From Roseateles sp. SL47 (GTDB lineage Bacteria; Pseudomonadota; Gammaproteobacteria; Burkholderiales; Burkholderiaceae_C), in the NCBI RefSeq assembly GCF_026625885.1, contig NZ_CP113068.1:2790001-2854000 (forward strand): a stretch of 64,000 nt of DNA, in the 5' to 3' direction. The notes under the pieces are model-generated. The model was given only the letters and a program-made list of their open reading frames with translations. It was not told where the DNA came from and did no database searches. Both the position numbers and the translations under genes were made by a program. Positions 58,178 through 64,000 of this stretch are shown one piece after another. Numbering within the stretch: the first letter of the stretch is position 1; every line of letters begins with the position of its first letter.

Positions 58178-59469
58178 GCGCCGCAGCGGATACCCCCCAC
58201 CCGTCGAAGCCTGGCGCCGCCGGCACCACCACTCCATCCGTCTCCCTGCGTCATCCCCAACTGCTGCTCTGGGCCGTCTGCGCGTTGGCGCTGATGAGCA
58301 CCGCCGGCGTGGCATTGCCCTATCCGATCCTGGCGCCGATCTTCGTCGGCGGCCCGGTGGACGGCTTCACCCACTTTGCCGGCCTGGCGCCCGAGCTGTT
58401 GATGGGATTGGCGCTCGCGGTGAATCCGGCCGGCATTCTTGTCGGCAGCCTGTTTGTCGGCGCGATGTCCGACCGCTACGGGCGTCGCCGGGTCTTGAGC
58501 ATCACCATCACCGCCACACTGATCAGCTATGGGCTCAGCGCTTTGGCGCTGGCCCATCGCAACTATCCGTTGTTTGTGCTGTCCCGCTTCGTCACCGGTT
58601 TGACGGAGGGCAATGTGGCCGTGGTGCGGGCCCTGCTGGCCGATTGGCATCCGCAACTGGATCGCACCCGCAGTTTCGCGTGGCTCAATGCCAGTCTCTA
58701 CATCGGCTGGTTGGTTGGCCCGCTGCTCGGTGGGCTCACGCTGCCGCTTGGTGAAGCGCTCCCCTTCATGGTGTCTGCCGCCATCCTGGTGCCGTGCCTG
58801 GCCCTGTTGCTGATGGGCCTTCCGGATGATCGGCCCACGGCTCGATCAGCACCGGGAAGTGCAAGCCCTCCGGCCACCTCATGGCTTGGGGCGATGCGCC
58901 GTCAGCAGTCGTTGGGCCTTCTTTCCGATCCGGTGTTGCGCCACCTGGCCGCGCTGCAGATGGCCTACACGCTGGGTGTGAATGCGCTGTATGAATTCGC
59001 CCCCTTGTGGATGGTGCAGCAGGCGGGTCTGGACAGCCGGGGCATCGCCCTGGTCACTGCGATCCAATGTGCGGCCATGACGGCTGCCAGCGTGCTGGCG
59101 GCGCGCATTGGGTCCGGCCCGACGCCGCTGCGGCGCGCCGCCCGTTTTGCGGTGGTGGCGTCGGTGGGGCTGCTGGCCCTGAGCCTGGCACCGTCGTGGA
59201 TGGGCCTGGCGCTGATTCCGCTGCTGGGGGTGCCCCTGTCCTTCTACAACGCATTGATGCCGGCGTGGATGTCTGAACGTTTTGCGGCGTACGGGCAAGG
59301 CCGCGTGATGGGTCTGCTCACCACGGTGTTCTGCCTGTCCAACACGCTCATCGCGCTCATCGGCGGTGGTCTGGGCATGTGGTCGGCGCGCTGGATCATG
59401 CTGCTGGGGGGCTGTACCTGCCTGGTGGCGGCGCTGGGCTTTATCCGCTTTGCGAGGAAGCACTCATGA
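58174..59469 (+). CDS. MFS transporter
   Basis: A 431-residue major facilitator with 12 hydrophobic segments; the loop 2-3 motif is GAMSDRYGRRRVLSITI, and EGNVAVVRALLADWHPQLDRTRSF resembles drug/tetracycline efflux (DHA1) members. It overlaps the VOC gene and the regulator gene by 4 nt each. Export of a small toxic compound is a reasonable inference from the operon, but the substrate is unknown. Confidence 0.85.
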   Translation: MSAAADTPHPSKPGAAGTTTPSVSLRHPQLLLWAVCALALMSTAGVALPYPILAPIFVGGPVDGFTHFAGLAPELLMGLALAVNPAGILVGSLFVGAMSDRYGRRRVLSITITATLISYGLSALALAHRNYPLFVLSRFVTGLTEGNVAVVRALLADWHPQLDRTRSFAWLNASLYIGWLVGPLLGGLTLPLGEALPFMVSAAILVPCLALLLMGLPDDRPTARSAPGSASPPATSWLGAMRRQQSLGLLSDPVLRHLAALQMAYTLGVNALYEFAPLWMVQQAGLDSRGIALVTAIQCAAMTAASVLAARIGSGPTPLRRAARFAVVASVGLLALSLAPSWMGLALIPLLGVPLSFYNALMPAWMSERFAAYGQGRVMGLLTTVFCLSNTLIALIGGGLGMWSARWIMLLGGCTCLVAALGFIRFARKHS

Positions 59470-60209
59470 GCGCAGACCTGCCCACGGACAACGAAGATCG
59501 CCTGCTGTTTGAACTGAAGAGTCGTGGCCCGCAATCAGCCGCCACATTGGCCGCCAGCCTGGCCATCACGCCCATGGGGGCCCACAAGTTGCTGGGGCGG
59601 CTGGAGGCGCTGGGTCTGGTGGAGGTGCGGGACGGGGGACAGACGTCCGGACGTGTGGGGCGACCCTGCAAGCGCTGGGGGTTGACCGCCGCAGGGCACG
59701 GCCGCTTTCCGGATCGTCATGCGGACCTGACGCTTCAACTGATCCAGCAGGCCCGCGCCCTGTTTGGTGACACCGGCCTGGACCAGCTCATCACCGCCCG
59801 TGAGCAGGCGTGTGAACGCCGATATGCCGCCGAACTCGCGCAATGCCAGAGCCTTGCCGAGCGAGTGAATGACCTCGCCCGGTTGCGGGCCGAAGAGGGC
59901 TACATGGCCCGCGCCGAGCAGGTGGGGAGCGACTGGCTGTTGGTGGAAGATCATTGCCCCATCTGCGCAGCGGCCAGCAACTGCCAGGGCTTCTGTCGCT
60001 CGGAGCTTGCGCTGTTCAGGCAGTGCCTGGGGCCGGGCGTGAGGGTGGAGCGCACCGAGCATCTGTTGGCCGGAGCGCGCCGCTGTGTCTACCGCGTGAC
60101 CGCCGTGAACGACCCAGCCTTCGTGGACACAGTGTCCACGAAGGCCAAAGACGCCGCAGATCAGGACACGATAGAGGCAGCTGCCCCCGTGGACAGCAAG
60201 CGCCCCTGA
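59466..60209 (+). CDS. HTH regulator with cysteine cluster (SufR/ArsR-like)
   Basis: The 247-residue protein has an N-terminal winged helix (LLFELKSRGPQSAATLAASLAITPMGAHKLLGRLEALGLVEV, then a wing with GRVGRPCKRWGLT) and a C-terminal part with Cys164, Cys167, Cys173, Cys177 and Cys187 in HCPICAAASNCQGFCRSELALFRQCLG. This arrangement matches the COG2345 group that includes SufR, where such cysteines hold a [4Fe-4S] cluster sensing iron or redox state. It lies in an operon with VOC and MFS genes and likely binds the AT-rich dyad at 57530. Cluster binding is inferred. Confidence 0.8.
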   Translation: MSADLPTDNEDRLLFELKSRGPQSAATLAASLAITPMGAHKLLGRLEALGLVEVRDGGQTSGRVGRPCKRWGLTAAGHGRFPDRHADLTLQLIQQARALFGDTGLDQLITAREQACERRYAAELAQCQSLAERVNDLARLRAEEGYMARAEQVGSDWLLVEDHCPICAAASNCQGFCRSELALFRQCLGPGVRVERTEHLLAGARRCVYRVTAVNDPAFVDTVSTKAKDAADQDTIEAAAPVDSKRP

Positions 60210-60328
60210 TCATCGGTCAACGCCATGCGGGTGTTGGCCACCCGGCTGCCCAGCCGCAGGATCTCGGCCTCGCAATGGAACACTTCGCTGATCAAGCGCG
60301 CAAAGATCTCGCACAGGTCCTGCGTCAA
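60161..60328 (-). pseudogene. C-terminal remnant of a PaaI-type hotdog thioesterase
   Basis: On the minus strand a 55-codon stretch reads LTQDLCEIFARLISEVFHCEAEILRLGSRVANTRMALTDDQGRLLSTGAAASIVS then stops. The second half matches the last strands of hotdog-fold thioesterases (A-E-x-L-R-L-G-x-R-V-A...D-D-x-G-R-L-L-x-T-G-x-A). The N-terminal half of the fold, including the catalytic region, is missing; upstream the frame is broken. It overlaps the regulator 3' end. Short repeats lie right beside it, perhaps at the deletion junction. Confidence 0.55.
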
Positions 60329-60330
60329 CG

Positions 60331-60406
60331 TTCACGTTCACGTTCACCCAGCCCCTGCCTGGCGCGCATCGCGACTCGCCATGACGCCCTGACGCCCTGA
60401 CGCCCT
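60331..60406. repeat. Short direct repeats (TTCACG and GACGCCCT)
   Basis: Three TTCACG units (60331-60348, last TTCACC) and three GACGCCCT units (60383-60406) lie in the non-coding gap 60210-60475 beside the thioesterase remnant. The rest of the gap shows no gene. Confidence 0.75.
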
Positions 60407-60475
60407 GATGCCATGACACCTTGGCGACAGACCGTGCCTGAGCACCCCGGACTGTCCGGCGGCACAATGCCAAGC

Positions 60476-61024
60476 ATGAATGCCCCTTCCATGCCTACAA
60501 GCAACCCTGTAGCGGCCACCACCACCACGCCGGAGATCCGATCCGAAGGTTTCGAGCGCGTGCGCGCGGCCTTGTCGGCTCAGGCCCATGCCCATGCGCC
60601 GGTGTGGCTCACCAGCTCTGCCCGCAGCGCCCAGGAGGCGGCAGATGTGCTGGGGGTGGCCCTGGGACAGATTGCCAAGAGCGTTGTGTTCCGCCGCAAG
60701 GGCGATGAATCGGCCGTGCTGGTGATTGCAGCCTGGGACCGCCGTGTTGATGAACGCAAGCTGCAGACGCACACCGGCCCGCTGGGCCGTGCGGATGCCG
60801 ACTTTGTGAAGGCCCGCACGGGGTTCTCGATCGGCGGCGTCTCCCCATTGGGCTTTGCACCTGCGGATGGTGCCGCCGCACCGCAGCTGTTCATCGATGA
60901 AAGCCTGTTCCGCTTCGACATCATCTGGGCCGCCGCCGGTCATCCGAATGGCGTGTTCCAGATGACCCCGCAGCAATTGGTCAGTCTCACAGGGGCTCCC
61001 GTCGTGGAGGTCATGCAGTCATGA
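60476..61024 (+). CDS. YbaK/EbsC-family (ProX-like) protein
   Basis: The 182-residue protein matches YbaK/aaRS-associated domains that deacylate mischarged tRNAs: [57 protein letters not shown], and [30 protein letters not shown]. The conserved Lys of IAKSVVF and the GG-x-S-P-x-G loop are present. ATG at 60476 chosen; 60467 is an alternative. It overlaps the DUF1289 gene by 4 nt. Confidence 0.85.
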   Translation: MNAPSMPTSNPVAATTTTPEIRSEGFERVRAALSAQAHAHAPVWLTSSARSAQEAADVLGVALGQIAKSVVFRRKGDESAVLVIAAWDRRVDERKLQTHTGPLGRADADFVKARTGFSIGGVSPLGFAPADGAAAPQLFIDESLFRFDIIWAAAGHPNGVFQMTPQQLVSLTGAPVVEVMQS

Positions 61025-61248
61025 CCGTGCCCGCTGCGAACGTCCCCCGCACGCCCGAGGGGCGCGTGGCATCGCCCTGCATCAACATCTGCAAGATGCA
61101 TGAAGCCACCGGCTTGTGCATGGGCTGTGCGCGCACCATCGGTGAGATTGCCGCGTGGAGCCAGGCAGCGGATGCGGAGCGTATCCGCATCCTCGAACGG
61201 CTGCCGCCACGGCGCGAGTTGCTGCAAGCGCATGGAGTGCTGCCATGA
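61021..61248 (+). CDS. DUF1289 protein
   Basis: This 75-residue protein has the DUF1289 cysteine pattern [37 protein letters not shown] (C-x3-C-x8-C-x2-C), likely metal binding. Function unknown. It is coupled by ATGA overlaps to both neighbours, a common arrangement in betaproteobacteria. Confidence 0.88.
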   Translation: MTVPAANVPRTPEGRVASPCINICKMHEATGLCMGCARTIGEIAAWSQAADAERIRILERLPPRRELLQAHGVLP

Positions 61249-61880
61249 CGACCCTCGACTTCTTTTTCGATCCCATCTCCCCCTATGCCGCGCTCGCGTT
61301 CGAGCGTCTTCCGCAGGTGCTGGCCGGGCGCAGCGTGGCCGTGCGCTACCTCCCGGTGTTCCTCGGTGCCGTGCTCAAGGCACATGGCACCAAGGGGCCG
61401 GCGGAGCTGCCCCACAAACGCGACTGGCTCTATCGCCATGTGCTGTGGCTGGGGCAGCGGCTGGAGGTGCCGTTGGAACTGCCGGCACTGCATCCGTTTA
61501 ATCCTTTGCCGCTGCTGCGATTGCTCTGGGCGACGGCCGAGCCGGGCCACACGCCCAACTGCTGGGCCGTGGAGACGGTGTTCCACCATGTCTGGCGGGG
61601 CGGTCTGGACGCCGCCGACCCCACACGCGTGCAGCAACTGGTCGAAAGCCTGGCCCCTCAGCAAGACCCGGCCAGCGACACCGTCAAAGCCGCGCTGCGC
61701 GAAGCCACCGATGCCGCCGTGGCGCGGGGGGTGTTTGGCGTGCCCACCATCGCCGTCGGCGACCAGCTCTTCTGGGGCCTGGACGCGCTGGACATGGTGG
61801 CCGCACGCATTGACGGAGACCCGTGGTTCGACGGCCCGGACTGGGGGCGGGCGGGCACCGTGCTAGCTCAGGCGCGCTAG
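61245..61880 (+). CDS. 2-hydroxychromene-2-carboxylate isomerase family (DsbA-like fold)
   Basis: The 211-residue protein fits the kappa-class GST/HCCA isomerase family: [19 protein letters not shown] with the catalytic Ser, [36 protein letters not shown], and the C-terminal [24 protein letters not shown]. Members isomerise an intermediate of naphthalene breakdown or act as glutathione transferases; no aromatic pathway genes are near, so the natural substrate is unclear. Confidence 0.88.
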   Translation: MTTLDFFFDPISPYAALAFERLPQVLAGRSVAVRYLPVFLGAVLKAHGTKGPAELPHKRDWLYRHVLWLGQRLEVPLELPALHPFNPLPLLRLLWATAEPGHTPNCWAVETVFHHVWRGGLDAADPTRVQQLVESLAPQQDPASDTVKAALREATDAAVARGVFGVPTIAVGDQLFWGLDALDMVAARIDGDPWFDGPDWGRAGTVLAQAR

Positions 61881-61971
61881 CGAGCGCGGCACGCTCTGTG
61901 AGGCGCTAGCGCGGCGCGGACTCTCAAGCGACCGCGCGACGCTCCCTCACACGCGCCAGCGCCTGTGGGCC

Positions 61972-62418
61972 TCAATGTCCGATGCCCCGGGCCATCAGTG
62001 CAGCCATCAGAATAAGTGGGGGCGCCAGCAACAACTGCGCGGTCATCCAACGCCGGGATGACTGCATCTCGGCGGCCTTCAGCGGTCTTGCCAGACGCCG
62101 CCAGCGCAAGATGCGCAGTGTGGGCACGACGGAGAGCAGCCCCATCACACCAAACAAGACCAGCTTGGTCCAGAACAAGGGGTTGCCGGAATAAAACGTC
62201 CAGCCCTTGCCGCCCCAAATCAATCGAGCGACACCGGCCACCACCATGGCACCGGCCAGGGCGCCATAGGCGAGATCCAGGCGGCCAAGGTGGCGCAAAC
62301 CGGTGGCATCAAGATCCTGAGCGGTCAGACACCATTCGGCCAGCAGGACGGCCAGCAAGGCGAATGCGCAGAGGTGGTGAGTCCAGGCCAGCAGGGCGTG
62401 GATGATCTGGGGGTCCAT
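61972..62418 (-). CDS. DUF2214 membrane protein
   Basis: The 148-residue protein has four hydrophobic segments and the DUF2214 pattern: LLAWTHHLCAFALLAVLLAEWCL, LGRLDLAYGALAGAMVVAGVARLIWGGKGWTFYSGNPLFWTKLVLFGVMGLLSVVPT. Function unknown. It follows the DoxX-like gene by 3 nt and is likely cotranscribed. Confidence 0.85.
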   Translation of the reverse strand: MDPQIIHALLAWTHHLCAFALLAVLLAEWCLTAQDLDATGLRHLGRLDLAYGALAGAMVVAGVARLIWGGKGWTFYSGNPLFWTKLVLFGVMGLLSVVPTLRILRWRRLARPLKAAEMQSSRRWMTAQLLLAPPLILMAALMARGIGH

Positions 62419-62421
62419 GGC

Positions 62422-62961
62422 TTACTCCTGTATCGTGTGTTGATGACGCGGCCTCAGGTCCAAGGCGTAAAGTCCCCAACCGATGAGCATGGTTGGCAGC
62501 AAGACCCGACTCCAGCGCGTCCAGGCATCCATCGGCGGCGCCAGTGACGACAGGCTGCGAGCGAGCGCATGCAGGTGAGCCAGCAACAGGCTCGCCAGCA
62601 TCACCATCAGGCCGAGACCCGCCGGGATCTGCAGGTTGGGCACACCCGTGCGACGGTAGAAGCGCATCGGCAGCACCAGCGCCAAGCCACCCAGCAACTC
62701 GGCGACGCCCGCCAAATGCACCCAGAGGCGGTCATGCGCGGCCAGAGCATCGGGAATCAGGGCCAGCGAATGACGGTCTGCGCTGAGAAAGTGGTCCAAG
62801 CCAGTGATGAAAAAACTCATGCCCATGCCCCAGCGCATCGCGCTCTTCAGATTCAACGGCATCTTGAGCCAGCGAGCCGTGAGATGCGCCACTACAGCGC
62901 CCATGCCCATCAGGAGCAGCAAATGCAGGGGAGCCAACGCCGGAACTGTCACGGCGTCCAT
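62422..62961 (-). CDS. DoxX-like small membrane protein
   Basis: The 179-residue protein has four to five hydrophobic segments; SAMRWGMGMSFFITGLDHFLS and GVAELLGGLALVLPMRFYRR resemble DoxX-like membrane proteins. The ATG at 62961 is used; a TTG at 62988 would add nine residues. It diverges from the TetR gene, suggesting that regulator controls it. Confidence 0.7.
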   Translation of the reverse strand: MDAVTVPALAPLHLLLLMGMGAVVAHLTARWLKMPLNLKSAMRWGMGMSFFITGLDHFLSADRHSLALIPDALAAHDRLWVHLAGVAELLGGLALVLPMRFYRRTGVPNLQIPAGLGLMVMLASLLLAHLHALARSLSSLAPPMDAWTRWSRVLLPTMLIGWGLYALDLRPRHQHTIQE

Positions 62962-63078
62962 TCTCGGAGCCAATGTTTCCACTGTCAACTTGTGGCGCAG
63001 GGCGGGGGCATTCGCCGGATGGTGACGGGTCCTGAGTGACGATCCGTCGCCGATGGCGAGGGGCCGTTAAACTATTCG

Positions 63079-63097
63079 GCCGCCTTTTTTTGGCGGC
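63079..63097. other. Hairpin GCCGCC-T7-GGCGGC in the TetR / DoxX-like divergent region
   Basis: A perfect 6-bp GC stem with a seven-T loop is framed by an outer AAACT/AGTTT pair, so it can form an extended cruciform. It lies between the two divergent starts (62961 and 63144) and is a candidate TetR binding site or RNA structure. Otherwise this 182-bp region shows nothing clear. Confidence 0.45.
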
Positions 63098-63143
63098 AGT
63101 TTGGCCCTTGCATTCGCGAGGCGGTCCTCGCCCCCTCAGATCT

Positions 63144-63755
63144 ATGAAAACCAGCTACCACTACGGCGAACTCAAGGCGCAGCTCTTGAAATACGCGTGC
63201 GCTCGCCTCGAAAGCGGGGAGCTGGCCGAACTGTCAATGCGGGAGATGGCCAAAGCCGTGGGCGTGTCTCACACGGCGGCTTATCGGCATTTTCAGGATA
63301 AGCATGCACTGCTGGACGCCGTGGCGCTGCAGGGATTCGAAGAATTGCTGCGCGCAGGGCATGCGATCGCAGTAAAGCCAGAGCCGCCCCTGGACCGTCT
63401 GCGGGAACTGGGACTGGCCTATGTCAGGTTTGGTCTTTCGCGCCCCCAGGGGCTGGCGCACATGTTCGCTTACGCGGCGCACAGCCAAGCCTCCGAGGCG
63501 CTGAAAGCGGCCGGTGGGCAACTGTTTGGGCTCCTTGAGGGGGTCATCGCCGAAGGCCAGCAGTTGGGCGTCTTCCGACATGTTCCTCTGGAGCCGCTTG
63601 CCCATGCCTGTTGGGCCATGGTTCATGGCTTGGCCACTCTGCTGGGTCAACGGCTGCTGCAACTGCCGAATCCATCGGAGGCGGAATGGATGACCTATGC
63701 CGAGAAAACGTTGGACATCTTCCTGGACGGCATCGCGGCGTCACCGGCGGTTTGA
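63144..63755 (+). CDS. TetR/AcrR-family transcriptional regulator
   Basis: The 203-residue protein begins MKTSYHYGELKAQLLKYACARLESGELAELSMREMAKAVGVSHTAAYRHFQDKHALLDAVALQGFEELL, the classic TetR HTH with recognition helix HTAAYRHF. The C-terminal helical domain resembles the WHG subgroup (LGLAYVRFGLSRPQGLAHMFAY). It likely represses itself and the divergent membrane protein genes. Ligand unknown. Confidence 0.9.
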   Translation: MKTSYHYGELKAQLLKYACARLESGELAELSMREMAKAVGVSHTAAYRHFQDKHALLDAVALQGFEELLRAGHAIAVKPEPPLDRLRELGLAYVRFGLSRPQGLAHMFAYAAHSQASEALKAAGGQLFGLLEGVIAEGQQLGVFRHVPLEPLAHACWAMVHGLATLLGQRLLQLPNPSEAEWMTYAEKTLDIFLDGIAASPAV

Positions 63756-63787
63756 GACCGGTGAGGCGGGGTGGGACGGCGAAGACC

Positions 63788-64000
63788 TTAGAACGAGCTC
63801 CATGCGTTGGTGGTAGCGGCAAGGTCCACTGCGGGCTTGCTGGCCGATGCCCGTGAGCCCGGCCGGCCGGCGTTCACGCGTGGGCCATGTTCAGACACGG
63901 TGGAATCGGCCCGCGTTTCGTCCGCGCCCAGTCGAAACGCTGCGACGGCCTTCGACAGTTGGACGGCTTGATGTTGGAGACTTTCTGCAGCGGCTGCAGA
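63788..64000 (-). CDS. Methyl-accepting chemotaxis protein, C-terminal fragment (5' end outside window)
   Basis: The minus-strand frame is open from the window edge to the TAA at 63788-63790. It starts SAAAAESLQHQAVQLSKAVAAFRLG, the last helix of an MCP signalling domain, then a ~45-residue flexible tail ending NAWSSF. The end fits the x-W-x-x-F pentapeptide that binds the adaptation enzymes CheR and CheB in high-abundance receptors, unlike the receptor at 479-2038. Confidence 0.85.
   Translation of the reverse strand, partial: SAAAAESLQHQAVQLSKAVAAFRLGADETRADSTVSEHGPRVNAGRPGSRASASKPAVDLAATTNAWSSF

Overview
The window reads as a chromosomal segment of a high-GC Gram-negative betaproteobacterium, most likely Burkholderiales close to the Roseateles/Mitsuaria/Leptothrix group. 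The reasons are the strong G/C third-position bias, a Porin_4-type trimeric porin, a DUF3579 gene beside argF-argD, the split DUF47/Pit phosphate pair, and the order rpsP-rimM-trmD-rplS followed by a NUDIX and a CobD-like gene. The taxon is inferred from gene content only. I saw no tRNA, rRNA, complete insertion sequence, phage or CRISPR array.

Positions 1-2038 hold the C-terminal end of a HipA-type kinase gene and a methyl-accepting chemotaxis protein. Positions 2220-28393 form a large alpha-glucan locus. malK-malE-malF-malG (maltodextrin ABC importer, minus strand, 4-nt overlaps at malK/malE and malE/malF) diverges from glgP-glgB-glgX-malQ (glycogen synthesis, breakdown and rearrangement, plus strand). 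After an antiporter gene, two hypothetical genes, a porin and a small DUF2007 gene come two minus-strand GH13 enzymes that diverge from a secreted pullulanase. Fifteen-bp dyad sites of the type TGTAGT-N3-ACTACA sit on the -10 elements of both the malK and glgP promoters, and related copies precede both secreted GH13 genes. This suggests one LacI-type regulator, not encoded in the window, governing polymer attack outside the cell, oligosaccharide import and intracellular processing.

Positions 28538-34549 are accessory: a cysteine-protease-like/TPR lipoprotein, a YkgJ protein, a small secreted protein that may be a remote avidin homologue, a short-repeat tract, a Ser/Thr kinase fused to a universal stress domain, a phosphoesterase and a periplasmic solute-binding protein. 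Positions 34681-53838 are mostly housekeeping: argF-argD, DUF3579, an M14-like peptidase and a hydrolase, rpsT/murJ, sirB1-like, hda, HAD phosphatase, pcnB, folK, DUF47-pit, a TM2 protein with a GNAT, rpsP-rimM-trmD-rplS, NUDIX and CobD-like.

Positions 53923-64000 carry an SDR, rluA, a GH109-type oxidoreductase-fold glycosidase, a tyrosine phosphatase, a VOC-MFS-regulator operon behind an AT-rich perfect dyad (the regulator has a cysteine cluster like iron-sulfur SufR proteins), a broken thioesterase remnant, a YbaK-DUF1289-isomerase operon, two small membrane protein genes divergent from a TetR regulator, and the end of another chemoreceptor gene. Short tandem repeats of 6-12 bp recur, both between genes and as in-frame linkers of secreted or glycogen enzymes.
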